Source: Collinsella sp. MSK.8.10 (GTDB lineage Bacteria > Actinomycetota > Coriobacteriia > Coriobacteriales > Coriobacteriaceae). Taken from it: a DNA stretch of 64,000 nucleotides. Made by a program: the position numbers and the translations under genes. The stretch is from positions 62,001 to 126,000 of the forward strand of contig NZ_JAHPYF010000002.1 of assembly GCF_019041915.1 (NCBI RefSeq). The letters run 5' to 3'. Below the pieces are notes generated by a model. The model was given only the letters and a program-made list of their open reading frames with translations, ran no database searches and had not been told where the DNA came from. Positions 34,457 to 42,756 of the stretch are shown here, one piece after another. The first letter of the stretch is position 1. Each line of letters opens with the position of its first letter.

Positions 34457-34500
34457 TTGTTGTGCAACAAATCAACTGTGCATATGCAGATGAGCGGTAG
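34457..34500. promoter_or_regulatory. Palindrome and GAGCGGTAG box upstream of the BREX operon
   Basis: TTGTTGTGCAACAA (34457-34470) followed after 21 bases by GAGCGGTAG (34492-34500). The same two elements, closer together, form the 31-base repeats at 13602-13632 and 16475-16505. All three lie 100-200 bases upstream of minus-strand genes of this locus, so a shared operator is likely. Confidence 0.5.
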
Positions 34501-34688
34501 TTTTAATCGGTGAACGGCAGTCACGCACGCTTGAAGGCCCTTTCATTTTCCTTGGCACCAAGGCAATTAAAATGGACCTGTCGCGCGGTCACGCCGCGCG
34601 TCATACACGTCTTTCTGCCATCAGATAGGACAAGCAAGGCTGATCGCTCATGTTCTCATTTGGCTTTGCGCTATAATCATCATAAAAC

Positions 34689-34708
34689 TGTACATATGAT
34701 TCTATGTA
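34689..34708. promoter_or_regulatory. Operator-like inverted repeat of the toxin-antitoxin pair
   Basis: TACATA-TGATTC-TATGTA (34691-34708), overlapping TGTACA (34689-34694), a core known in YefM/Phd operators. A TATAAT box lies just upstream at 34672-34677. It ends at the ribosome site of the antitoxin gene, so binding by antitoxin would block transcription. Confidence 0.55.
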
Positions 34709-34719
34709 AGGAGTTTCAT

Positions 34720-35022
34720 ATGCCTGTCGTAAAGCCTATTTCCGATCTGCAACGCAACTTTGGTTCCATAGCAGATAGCTGCCACCAAACCAAAGAGCCC
34801 GTCTACCTAACCAAAAACGGGTCGGCATCGCTTGTCGTCATGGATGCCGAGGCCTATGACGAGCAGACGCGCGCACTAACCGCCATTCAGGAGCGCGAAG
34901 AACGCATCCAGCGAGCCATCATGCGTGGCTACGACGACTTAGTGAACGGTCGTGTGCGGCCCTGGAAACAGGCCAAGGCAGATGCGGATCGCATCAGGGC
35001 AGCTCGCCATGAAATTGGATAA
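34720..35022 (+). CDS. Antitoxin, Phd/YefM family
   Basis: A 100-residue antitoxin. The N-terminal DNA-binding fold is clear (VKPISDLQRNFGSIAD, then PVYLTKNGSASLVVMDAEAY), and the C-terminal 40 residues are a charged helix expected to wrap the toxin. AAGGAG lies 6 bases before the ATG at 34720. The toxin gene overlaps its last 14 bases. Autorepression through the palindrome just upstream is expected for the family. Confidence 0.9.
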   Translation: MPVVKPISDLQRNFGSIADSCHQTKEPVYLTKNGSASLVVMDAEAYDEQTRALTAIQEREERIQRAIMRGYDDLVNGRVRPWKQAKADADRIRAARHEIG

Positions 35023-35359
35023 CGCAGACGTCGAGTTCTACTCGGAGCTCGACGAACTTGATAAGCCTTTTGATGTTGTCATGACTGACGAGGCACTCTA
35101 TGCATATGCCGAAATTCCTTCGGAGCGAGTCTACGCCAGAATCGGCAACCTCATCGACTTTCTAGCCGAGCATCCTTATTTTGGCGAAGAATACGACCCC
35201 TACTATCAGGCGGCCTTTCCGCCCATTGACTGCAGGGTCTTCTTTTGCGCGCACTACGGCGTGTACTACCACGTGGATGTTGAGCAGCGAAACATCAGCA
35301 TCCTGGCAATCGAGGACCATCGAAAGAACCCTTTGAGTAGATTCAAACTACTCAAGTAG
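35009..35359 (+). CDS. Toxin, RelE/ParE superfamily
   Basis: A 116-residue partner of the antitoxin. The ATG at 35009 lies within the antitoxin's end (14-base overlap), as usual for such pairs. The family pattern is visible in the helix (AEIPSERVYARIGNLIDFLA), the strand CRVFFCAHYGVYYHV and the C-terminal ILAIEDHRKNP. RelE-type toxins cut mRNA on the ribosome while ParE-type poison gyrase; the two cannot be separated here. It lies just upstream of the BREX promoter region on the other strand, marking the edge of the accessory DNA. Confidence 0.85.
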   Translation: MKLDNADVEFYSELDELDKPFDVVMTDEALYAYAEIPSERVYARIGNLIDFLAEHPYFGEEYDPYYQAAFPPIDCRVFFCAHYGVYYHVDVEQRNISILAIEDHRKNPLSRFKLLK

Positions 35360-35491
35360 CCTCCCCCCCCCATGTAACCATCCTATAAATCATAGCGGCA
35401 CACTCGGGTTTTACCGTGATGCGGTCGCGCCTGGCGCTCCACTGTGCTAAAGTATCCCGAACGTTCAAACGACTACGAGGGAGATTAGAAG

Positions 35492-36616
35492 ATGGCACGT
35501 GTGCACAACTTCTCAGCTGGCCCGGCTGCACTGCCCACAAGCGTGCTCGCCGAGATCGCCGACGAGATGATGGACTACCGCGGTTGCGGCATGTCCGTGC
35601 TCGAGATGAGCCATCGATCTAGCATGTACCAGCAGATTATCGACGACGCCGAGGCAACCCTGCGCCGCCTGCTGAGCATCCCCGACAACTACCGCGTCCT
35701 GTTTTTGCAGGGCGGCGCCACGCTGCAGTTTGCGGGCATCCCCATGAACCTCATGCGCCGCGGCCGCGCCGGCTACGTCGTGACCGGCAACTTTGCCAAC
35801 AAAGCGTACAAGGAGGCCGCCAAGTACGGCGAGGCCGTGCTGCTCGCGAGCTCCGAGGACACCAACTTCGACCGCATTCCCAACATGGCCGACATCAACG
35901 CGCGCATTGCCGCCGAGGCCGCGGGCAACGGGCTCGACTACGTCTACATCTGCCAGAACAACACCATCTTTGGCACCATGTTCCACGAGCTGCCCGAGTG
36001 CGGCAACGTGCCACTGGTCGCCGATGTCTCGAGCTGCTTCCTGTCGCAGCCACTCGACGTCGAGCGCTACGGACTCATCTACGCCGGCGCGCAGAAAAAC
36101 GCCGGCGCTGCGGGCGTGACCGTGGCCATCGTGCGCGACGACCTGATCGCCGACGGCCCGGCCTTTGCGCAGACGCCGCAGTACATGGACCTTAAGACCC
36201 AGGCCGCCAAGGGCTCCATGCTCAACACGCCCAACACCTTTGGCATCTACGTGTGCGGCAAGGTGTTCCGTTGGGTTGAGCAGACCGGCGGACTTGCCGC
36301 CATGGCCGAGCGCAACTGGGCCAAGGCCAACCTGCTCTACGACCTGCTCGAGCGCAGCGAGCTATTCCATGGCACTGCGCAGGCCGACAGCCGCTCCATC
36401 GCCAACGTCACCTTCCGCACCGGCGACGCCGAGTTCGATACGGCCTTTGTCGCAGGCGCGACCGAGCACCAGATTCAAAACGTCAAGGGCCATCGCCTGG
36501 TGGGCGGCATGCGCGCCAGCGTCTACAACGCCGTAACCATGGAAGACGTGCAGGCACTGGCCTCGTACATGAAGGACTTCGAAGCACAGCATAGTTTGAG
36601 TCCGCGATCTAACTAG
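35492..36616 (+). CDS. serC: Phosphoserine aminotransferase
   Basis: A 374-residue PLP enzyme that converts 3-phosphohydroxypyruvate and glutamate to phosphoserine in serine biosynthesis. It begins with the family's HNFSAGPAALP and continues with GGATLQFAGIPMNL (cofactor phosphate binding), DVSSCFLSQPLDVERYGLIY, and AGAQKNAGAAG with the PLP-binding Lys. GAGGGAG is upstream of the ATG. serA follows by 72 bases and catalyses the preceding step, so the pair is an operon. Confidence 0.97.
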   Translation: MARVHNFSAGPAALPTSVLAEIADEMMDYRGCGMSVLEMSHRSSMYQQIIDDAEATLRRLLSIPDNYRVLFLQGGATLQFAGIPMNLMRRGRAGYVVTGNFANKAYKEAAKYGEAVLLASSEDTNFDRIPNMADINARIAAEAAGNGLDYVYICQNNTIFGTMFHELPECGNVPLVADVSSCFLSQPLDVERYGLIYAGAQKNAGAAGVTVAIVRDDLIADGPAFAQTPQYMDLKTQAAKGSMLNTPNTFGIYVCGKVFRWVEQTGGLAAMAERNWAKANLLYDLLERSELFHGTAQADSRSIANVTFRTGDAEFDTAFVAGATEHQIQNVKGHRLVGGMRASVYNAVTMEDVQALASYMKDFEAQHSLSPRSN

Positions 36617-36688
36617 TCCGCAACACGCGGGCCGACCAGCCACCTCAGACCACCCTGCTTAGATCAAAACCTGCTAAGGAGTTTTTCC

Positions 36689-37852
36689 ATGCGTAAGATT
36701 AAGACCATCGACGACATCACTAAAGACGGCAAAGTCGAGTTTGGCGAGGGCTACGAGTTTGTAAGCACCGCCGAGGAGGCCGACGCCATCCTGATGCGCT
36801 CGACCGACCTGCACGGCTACGAGCTGCCCGAGGGCATCCGCGCCATCGCCCGCTGCGGCGCCGGCGTCAACAACATCCCCATCGAGGAGTACGCCAAGAA
36901 AGGCGTCGTCGTCTTTAACTCCCCCGGCGCCAACAGCAACGCCGTCAAGGAGCTTGTCCTGGGCATGCTGGTGCTTTCGAGCCGCGGCGTAGTGCAATCG
37001 ATGAACTGGGTGCGCGACAACGCCGACGATCCCGAAATCCAGGTCGATGCCGAGAAAGCCAAGAAGGCCTTTGTGGGCCGCGAGCTCAAGGGCAAGCGCA
37101 TCGGCGTCATCGGTCTGGGCAACGTGGGCTCCAAGGTCGCCAACGCCTGCGTCGATCTGGGCATGGATGTCTACGGCTACGATCCGTTCATTTCCGTCGA
37201 ACACGCGTGGGTGCTGAGCCGCGAAGTGCAGCGTGTGGGCACGCTCGAGGACCTCTGCCGCGGCTGCGACTACCTCACCGTGCACGTGCCCAGCAAGGCC
37301 GACACCATCGGCATGATCAGCACCGAGCAGATTAACCTGCTGGCACCCAACGCCGTCCTCATCAACTACGCGCGCGAAACCATCATTGACGAGGACGCCG
37401 TCGACGCTGCCCTGCGCGAGGGCAAGCTCAGCTGGTTTAGCTGCGACTTTGCCACGCCCAAGACCGTCAAGATGCCCAATACGTTTATCACCACGCACTC
37501 GGGCGCCGGCACCGGCGAGGCCGAGGCCAACTGCGCCGACATGGCCATCAGCGAGCTCAAGGATTACCTGGAGAACGGCAACATCGCGCACAGCGTCAAC
37601 TACCCCGCCTGCAGCATGGGCAAGGCGCGCGCCGCGAGCCGCATCGCCTGCCTGCACGCCAACGTGCCCAACATGATCGGCCAGATTACGGCAATCCTGG
37701 CCAAGGACAACGCCAACGTGCAGCGTATGACCAACGAGTCTGCCGGCGAGAACGCCTACACCATGTTCGACACCGACGAGCACCTGGACAGCAGCACCAT
37801 CGAGGCGCTCAAGCAGATTCCGTCGATGTATCGCGTGCGCGTGATCAAATAG
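36689..37852 (+). CDS. serA: D-3-phosphoglycerate dehydrogenase
   Basis: A 387-residue NAD-dependent dehydrogenase that starts serine biosynthesis from 3-phosphoglycerate. Visible parts: RCGAGVNNIP (substrate loop), the Rossmann motif GVIGLGNVGSKVA, the conserved Arg in INYARE, a catalytic-region HSGAGTGEAE where the usual His is present, and a C-terminal ACT domain (about residues 315-387) for serine feedback. It resembles the shorter form without the extra intervening domain. AAGGAG precedes the ATG. A GC-rich terminator follows. Confidence 0.96.
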   Translation: MRKIKTIDDITKDGKVEFGEGYEFVSTAEEADAILMRSTDLHGYELPEGIRAIARCGAGVNNIPIEEYAKKGVVVFNSPGANSNAVKELVLGMLVLSSRGVVQSMNWVRDNADDPEIQVDAEKAKKAFVGRELKGKRIGVIGLGNVGSKVANACVDLGMDVYGYDPFISVEHAWVLSREVQRVGTLEDLCRGCDYLTVHVPSKADTIGMISTEQINLLAPNAVLINYARETIIDEDAVDAALREGKLSWFSCDFATPKTVKMPNTFITTHSGAGTGEAEANCADMAISELKDYLENGNIAHSVNYPACSMGKARAASRIACLHANVPNMIGQITAILAKDNANVQRMTNESAGENAYTMFDTDEHLDSSTIEALKQIPSMYRVRVIK

Positions 37853-37892
37853 CGCCGGCGCCAAGCCTGCGAGGCAGTCCATGAAGCCCATT

Positions 37893-37921
37893 CGGCCCCC
37901 GTTTTAACGAAACGGGGGCCG
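37893..37921 (+). terminator. Terminator of serC-serA
   Basis: GGCCCCCGTTT-TAACG-AAACGGGGGCC, 11 perfect pairs plus a closing C-G, 40 bases after the serA stop. Only a weak T stretch (ATTTCGTT) follows. Confidence 0.75.
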
Positions 37922-37940
37922 ATTTCGTTGCTCCGGCTAG

Positions 37941-38126
37941 TTTTGAAAATGCTATCCAAAATAAGTTTTTTCGGATAATCGACAGTCCCACCCAAATCAC
38001 TGAGCACACCTGCCTTGATTAATAGCTTTATCAGGGGCTTTAGTAGGTAAAAATCGATCTCTATATATCACATTCAAGTTGACTGTCGATTTTCCGAAAC
38101 AACTTGTTTTGGATAGTATTTTTAAA
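37941..38126. repeat. MITE-like inverted repeat element, about 186 bases
   Basis: Arms 37941-37986 and 38082-38126 are inverted copies about 45 bases long with roughly five differences; each contains CTATCCAAAA and ATCGACAGT. The 95-base centre is AT-rich and noncoding. It sits between the serA terminator and the 3' end of a nuclease-like gene. No transposase is encoded. Target-site duplications were not clear. Confidence 0.75.
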
Positions 38127-38201
38127 GCCCTTCCAAGGCGAAACTGAAGCCTTTTTCGCGCCCAAAACTCTAGTTCACGCGACCGTTTTCCACCCGCGCG
38201 A

Positions 38202-39251
38202 CTACATTTCCGCCCAATTGATAAAAATCTCCTCACGAAGCCGCCGTTCGAGCTCCTGCTGCCGCGGTGTCTTGTCTTTCAGCGGCACATCGAGATAGGA
38301 CATGATGAGCTCCATCACCACGCGGAAGGCATCGGAGTCGGCCAGCTGACCATAGGTCATCAAAACGACGGGATATCCCATCGCTTGCAGCGCCGTCGTT
38401 CGGTCGGAGTCCGAAATCTTGGATTCTATGGATCCATGAATGGCTTTACCTTGGCATTCAACCAGACACTCTCGACTACCGTCCTTATTTGCCAGCAAAA
38501 TATCGGCATAGCGCCTATCAAGCCCCGAAATCAGGCGGGCGCTGCGCGTCATACGAATTTCAACGTTATTGGTAAGGCGCAGCCCTTCGCCGCCGCGCAG
38601 CCTCGAAAGGCCAAACAGCATCGATGCCTGGACCTCGAGCGGCGATGCCACCACCCCCGTAATGCATTTCGCGGCTCGTATGAACGATTTAGCGCCGCGG
38701 AGCCCCCGGATCTTATCGACGTACTCTGCAAGCTCAGAGAGCTCGATCAAGGGCGGTCGTTTCCACAAGTCCGTTGGACTCCCCGAGACATCCTTTACGT
38801 TTTCCCAGCCCAACCGTGCGCCACCCCACCGGCCCCCATATGCCTGCACAAGTGCCGACTTTACCTGAGGCGCAATCTTGCACACGGCAAAGGTGCCGCA
38901 CATCTCATACATGCACATAATCAGACGCTCGTTTGAGACCGAGGAAGCCAGGGACAGCAGGGTAAAGAGTGGGGACGCGACATCGAGGCCAAACTCTGTC
39001 TGCCGCACGGAATCAAACGGCCTCTCCCCGTTCCAAACATGCCTGACAATGCGATCGCCCTTACGCCCGCAGCCGCCCTGCGCCAACACGTGTAACGGGG
39101 TGCCCAGGAAATGCTTGACGAGCGGGTGCTCACAAAGATGCTCCCTGCGCGGATCGTCTACAGAATCGGGCAGGTCCGGCATTATCGCCAAGACCTGTGG
39201 AGGTATCCGGTGATACCGAAAGGCAGATATGTCGCACAACATGTCATCCAT
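38202..39251 (-). CDS. PD-(D/E)XK-like endonuclease-fold protein, paralogue of 47520-48758
   Basis: About 349 residues. The N-terminal 180 residues are of unknown fold and begin with DISAFRYHRIPPQVL, reminiscent of AbiEi-like proteins. Near residue 200 is the block ASPLEVQASMLFGL with GGEGL after it, and then DILLANKDG-S-RECLVECQGK, a D...E-x-Q-x-K pattern of the DUF559/Vsr-type nuclease fold. The block RTTALQAMGYPVVLMTY follows. All these blocks recur in the 412-residue protein at 47.5 kb. ATG at 39251 is chosen over TTG 39299; neither has a strong ribosome site. It lies next to a MITE-like repeat, so recent transfer is plausible. Confidence 0.65.
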   Translation of the reverse strand: MDDMLCDISAFRYHRIPPQVLAIMPDLPDSVDDPRREHLCEHPLVKHFLGTPLHVLAQGGCGRKGDRIVRHVWNGERPFDSVRQTEFGLDVASPLFTLLSLASSVSNERLIMCMYEMCGTFAVCKIAPQVKSALVQAYGGRWGGARLGWENVKDVSGSPTDLWKRPPLIELSELAEYVDKIRGLRGAKSFIRAAKCITGVVASPLEVQASMLFGLSRLRGGEGLRLTNNVEIRMTRSARLISGLDRRYADILLANKDGSRECLVECQGKAIHGSIESKISDSDRTTALQAMGYPVVLMTYGQLADSDAFRVVMELIMSYLDVPLKDKTPRQQELERRLREEIFINWAEM

Positions 39252-39405
39252 AAAGGCTACGTACCCACCGCGCCGTTTGTGAACCCGCTCGGACGGCAAA
39301 CGCGCTGGCTCGGCCTGCGAACGGTAAATACTGCTGCGCGCATGTCACGAATCTCTCGGGAGGCTTACAATCGGTTTGGAAAGCAGACTGATTGTGAGGT
39401 TGCAT

Positions 39406-40626
39406 ATGGTTGATGAGGACTTTGCCTGGCGGCTTGCGCAGGAGCTTGTGCGGATTGACAGCTCAGACCCGGGCGCGTATGAGGATGAAATTGAGCGGTA
39501 TATCAAAGCGCTGGTTGAGGAACGGCTGGCACGGTTGAACCACCCGACACTCGATGCCATACGGGTTGAGGAGCTCGAGGTGCTCCCCGGACGCCGCAAC
39601 CTCATGGTCACCGTGCCCGGTTTGAGCGACGAGCCACGGCTCGTCTACATCTGCCACATGGATACCGTCACCTTGGGCGACGGCTGGGACGCGGACATCG
39701 CACCGCTTGGGGCAGTTGTGCGCAACGACAAGCTCTATGGCCGGGGCGCCTGCGACATGAAGGGTGGCCTGGCCTGCGCCATTGCCGCACTGGTCCATAC
39801 GCTCGAGCGCGTGGCGGCGGATGGCGCGCTGCCCCGCCGCGGCTTTTCGCTCATCTGCTCGGTCGACGAAGAGGACTTTATGCGCGGCTCCGAGGCCGCC
39901 ATCGATGCCGGATGGGTATGCTCGCGCGAATGGGTGCTGGATACCGAGCCCACCGACAGACAGATTCAGGTAGCGCACAAGGGGCGCACGTGGTTCGAGA
40001 TTGAAATGGCTGGCGTGACGGCGCATGCGAGCCAGCCCTGGAAGGGCGCGGATGCCGTCGCCGCCATGGCCGAGGTCGTCTGCGCGTTACGCCGCGCGTT
40101 CATGGCGCTGCCCGTACACGATGAGCTGGGGCCATCGACCATCACGTTTGGACAGATCGAGGGTGGCTACCGTCCCTATGTCGTGCCCGATCACGCCAAG
40201 GTCTGGGTCGATATGCGCCTGACCCCGCCGACCGATACGGCCACCGTGACGCGCATGGTAGAGCAGGCCATCGCCGTCGCCGAGGCCGCGGTCCCCGGCT
40301 GCCATGGCAGCTATACCGTGACAGGCGACCGCCCCGCCATCGAGCGCGACCCGAACTCTCCCCTTCTGGCTGCACTCAAGCATGCCGCCGACAGCGTTAC
40401 GGGCATGGACACGGCCGTCGGCTTCTTTACCGGCTACACCGACACTGCCGTCATTGCCGGCAAGACGGGTAACCGCAACTGCATGAGCTATGGCCCAGGC
40501 TCGCTCGCGCTCGCGCACAAGCCCAACGAATATGTGCCCCATGCCGATATCGTTCGCTGCCAAAACGTGCTCATCGCGCTCGCCGACAACACGCTCTGGG
40601 GCGCAGATGGCCAAGTTGGGGCATAA
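39406..40626 (+). CDS. M20 family peptidase/deacylase
   Basis: A 406-residue metal-dependent amidohydrolase of the ArgE/DapE/carboxypeptidase G2 group. Metal-site motifs appear in order: YICHMDTV (His, Asp), GRGACDMKGG (Asp) and SVDEEDFMRGSE (catalytic Glu pair), then the dimerisation-domain part AGVTAHASQP and the final metal region ending VPHADI. The substrate is not decidable; a succinyl-diaminopimelate or acyl-amino-acid hydrolase is possible. ATG at 39406 has GAGG 6 bases upstream; an earlier in-frame ATG lacks one. It is divergent from the nuclease-like gene. Confidence 0.88.
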   Translation: MVDEDFAWRLAQELVRIDSSDPGAYEDEIERYIKALVEERLARLNHPTLDAIRVEELEVLPGRRNLMVTVPGLSDEPRLVYICHMDTVTLGDGWDADIAPLGAVVRNDKLYGRGACDMKGGLACAIAALVHTLERVAADGALPRRGFSLICSVDEEDFMRGSEAAIDAGWVCSREWVLDTEPTDRQIQVAHKGRTWFEIEMAGVTAHASQPWKGADAVAAMAEVVCALRRAFMALPVHDELGPSTITFGQIEGGYRPYVVPDHAKVWVDMRLTPPTDTATVTRMVEQAIAVAEAAVPGCHGSYTVTGDRPAIERDPNSPLLAALKHAADSVTGMDTAVGFFTGYTDTAVIAGKTGNRNCMSYGPGSLALAHKPNEYVPHADIVRCQNVLIALADNTLWGADGQVGA

Positions 40627-40665
40627 TAGGCCGCGAACAAACCGACTCGCGCGTTAGGACCGCCC

Positions 40666-41349
40666 ATGAAAGCACTTCCGTTTCCCTGCATCCGCCCGGC
40701 TCAGGACCGCGTGCTCGAAGCGCTGCCGCAGATGGGCGGTATCCTGAGCGGCAACGACGCCCTGCGCGGCGCCATTGCTGACGGCCTAATGCTCAAGGAT
40801 CCAGGCGCGGCGTATTACGTGTACGAATGCTCGGGTGAGCCGGGTCGTGTGACGGGCGTCGTGGCGATTTGCCCGACGAGTGTATTTGCGGGCGGCAAGG
40901 GCGATGCCAGCGCTGACGTGGCCGCCGCTGCGCACGCGATCGCCGAACTCAAAGTTCAGCCTCGTCCCGTGTCGCTCGCTTACGAGGCCTCGCCCGTCAT
41001 GGATATCATCCTGGGTGGCGCCAAAGAGGGTGCGTCGCTCTACGCCGTCACCGACCCCACCGGCATTACGCATCGCGTATGGGAAGTCAAGCGCGAGGAC
41101 GCTGTTGCCGCCATCCGAGCCATGCTCGACCAGGCACCGGAGCCGACGCCGGCAGACGACCCCGCCTACGCCACCGCTCTGACCGGGGCATCGCAGCTGC
41201 TGGCCGATGAGGCCCGCGCCGCCGGAACGTACACCGGCAAAGAGCCGTTCAACTTTACCGTTGCCGCACTGTTCCCCGCCGCGCAGGTCGCCGGCGCCGC
41301 GCCGCAGGTTCCGACGGGTTTGCTCACCCACCAGATCGCACGGTTCTAA
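40666..41349 (+). CDS. Short DUF1015-like protein
   Basis: 227 residues. The first 130 residues resemble the N-terminal part of DUF1015 proteins (ALPFPCIRPAQDRV near the start, YYVYECSGEPGRVTGVVAI, then PVSLAYEASP). Full-length relatives are about 400 residues and contain a conserved DGHHR block; here the protein is about half that length and the block is missing, replaced by an Ala-rich C-terminus. It may be a shortened lineage-specific form or a decayed copy. It follows the M20 gene by 39 bases and could share its transcript. A strong terminator follows. Confidence 0.5.
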   Translation: MKALPFPCIRPAQDRVLEALPQMGGILSGNDALRGAIADGLMLKDPGAAYYVYECSGEPGRVTGVVAICPTSVFAGGKGDASADVAAAAHAIAELKVQPRPVSLAYEASPVMDIILGGAKEGASLYAVTDPTGITHRVWEVKREDAVAAIRAMLDQAPEPTPADDPAYATALTGASQLLADEARAAGTYTGKEPFNFTVAALFPAAQVAGAAPQVPTGLLTHQIARF

Positions 41350-41393
41350 CAGAGTCTAAACGCCCAGCACAAAGACTCGATAGCTCAACAAAC

Positions 41394-41432
41394 AAGGGGC
41401 GGGGATGCATACGCATGCATCCCCGCCCCTTT
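41394..41432. terminator. Bidirectional terminator between convergent genes
   Basis: A perfect 17-base stem (41394-41410 with 41415-41431) around the loop ACGC; arms AAGGGGCGGGGATGCAT and complement. Short T/A tracts on both sides suit termination of the plus-strand DUF1015-like gene and the minus-strand phosphatase gene. Confidence 0.85.
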
Positions 41433-41476
41433 CACATCGAGCAATGGTGTTGGCGATCCACATCGCCATGCCCGCA

Positions 41477-42112
41477 CTACCCGCGCTGCGGGCCTGCTGC
41501 CGCCACGAGCGGCTCAAGCCCCAGCTCGCGCGCGTAGTCTTCCTGCGTAAAGATCTCAACCAGTTCAAACGTATCCGTCGCATCATCAAACGCAAAATGC
41601 AGTACCGAGCAGTTGCCCGGCACACGGTCGCGCTCGTCTGCCGCCGCGCCCTTCACGTGATCCATAAACTCCTTGATAGCCGAGCCATGGCTTACAGCGA
41701 GCACGCACGTATGGTCCGGACGCTGCATAAGCTCGGTCAACGTCGCCACCATGCGCTCGCGCACCTGCATCTGACCCTCGCCGCCAAACTGGCGATAGAA
41801 GTCGCGCCACGGGCGCTCGGGCATGAGTATCACGCGCTCGGCCTCAAAGTCGCCAAAGAACCACTCGCGCAGGCCGTCCAGGCGCTCGTACGCCAAGCCC
41901 GGCCACAAGTTGGCGATAGTCTGCTCGGTGCGATGAAGTGTCGAGGTATAGGCATGATCGGGCTCAATGCCGCGCGCACGCAAGAACATGCCGGCACGCG
42001 CCGCCTGGTCGCATCCCAGCTGCGTAAGTGGCGAGTCACTCCAGCCCTGAATAATGCGCTTGAGGTTAAATATCGTCTGTCCGTGACGGACCAGATACAG
42101 GTCCTTATTCAT
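41477..42112 (-). CDS. Histidine phosphatase (phosphoglycerate-mutase-like), tandem copy 1
   Basis: A 211-residue histidine phosphatase. LVRHGQT at the N-terminus carries the phospho-accepting His 9; the second catalytic His is in VLAVSHGSAIKEF near residue 150, and the acid residue lies in LREWFFGDFE. Such enzymes dephosphorylate small metabolites; the substrate is unknown. It lies 18 bases downstream of a paralogue sharing RHGQT, QGW-DS-LT, LREW and AVSHGSA blocks, so the pair arose by tandem duplication and is co-transcribed. Confidence 0.9.
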   Translation of the reverse strand: MNKDLYLVRHGQTIFNLKRIIQGWSDSPLTQLGCDQAARAGMFLRARGIEPDHAYTSTLHRTEQTIANLWPGLAYERLDGLREWFFGDFEAERVILMPERPWRDFYRQFGGEGQMQVRERMVATLTELMQRPDHTCVLAVSHGSAIKEFMDHVKGAAADERDRVPGNCSVLHFAFDDATDTFELVEIFTQEDYARELGLEPLVAAAGPQRG

Positions 42113-42130
42113 AGGGGGTCCTTTCGTTTG

Positions 42131-42673
42131 TTACCAACCCAAGAGCGAAAACGCCCCGTCGCAATAGCCAAAATGAAGCACGGCACCGTTGTCGGGTTGC
42201 TCTCCCCCGCCAGTCACGCATCTAAGAAACTCCTGACAGGCTGAGCCGTGGGAGACGGCCAGCACGCAGTCGTGCCGGGGCCGAGCCATGATGCGGGACA
42301 GTGCCGCGACCATACGTGCGCGAAGCTCACTTTCCGACTCGCCGCCAAAGGCAACCGGATAATCGCCCCAGGGCTGCGCAGGCATCTCGCGATTTGATGT
42401 GCCCTCCAACGAACCCAAATGCCACTCGCGCAGTTCATCGACCAGCTCTATGGAACGACCCTCGCCAACGATAAGCTCGGCCGTACACCGCGCCCGCCCC
42501 AACGGAGACGAATACACATGGTCAAAGGTCACGCCGCGGTCCCCGAACGTCGCACGCGTCGCCAGCGCTTGCTCGCGCCCGCGCGCCGTAAGTCGCGAAT
42601 CGTGCCAGCCCTGCAAAATGTTCTTCACATTGAGCTCGGTCTGTCCATGCCGCACCAAATACAAATCGGCCAC
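42131..42673 (-). CDS. Histidine phosphatase (phosphoglycerate-mutase-like), tandem copy 2
   Basis: A 180-residue paralogue of the next gene. YLVRHGQTELNVKNILQGW gives the catalytic His, and VLAVSHGSACQEF the second His. GTG at 42673 is chosen because GGAGG stands 6 bases upstream; the longer open frame to 42736 crosses a dispersed palindrome and is not expected to be coding. It is first in a two-gene operon. Confidence 0.88.
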   Translation of the reverse strand: MADLYLVRHGQTELNVKNILQGWHDSRLTARGREQALATRATFGDRGVTFDHVYSSPLGRARCTAELIVGEGRSIELVDELREWHLGSLEGTSNREMPAQPWGDYPVAFGGESESELRARMVAALSRIMARPRHDCVLAVSHGSACQEFLRCVTGGGEQPDNGAVLHFGYCDGAFSLLGW

Positions 42674-42689
42674 ACACCCTCCCCTCGCA

Positions 42690-42722
42690 CCACCACAAAG
42701 GTGACAGGCGCCTTTGTGGTGG
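42690..42722. repeat. Dispersed palindrome family B, copy 1
   Basis: CCACCACAAAGG (42690-42701) pairs perfectly with 42711-42722; the loop holds GACAGG. In inverted orientation the same stem and loop word (GCCTGTC) occur at 55431-55465. It lies just upstream of the histidine phosphatase pair. Confidence 0.75.
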
Positions 42723-42756
42723 TTTTGCCGCCACATCGCGCCGCAACGACGCGCAA

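Noticed and set aside
35360-35375. Run of nine C bases after the toxin gene as a phase-variation tract
   Set aside because: It lies outside any gene and between the toxin stop and the serC leader; no switchable product is apparent, and it may be a length error.
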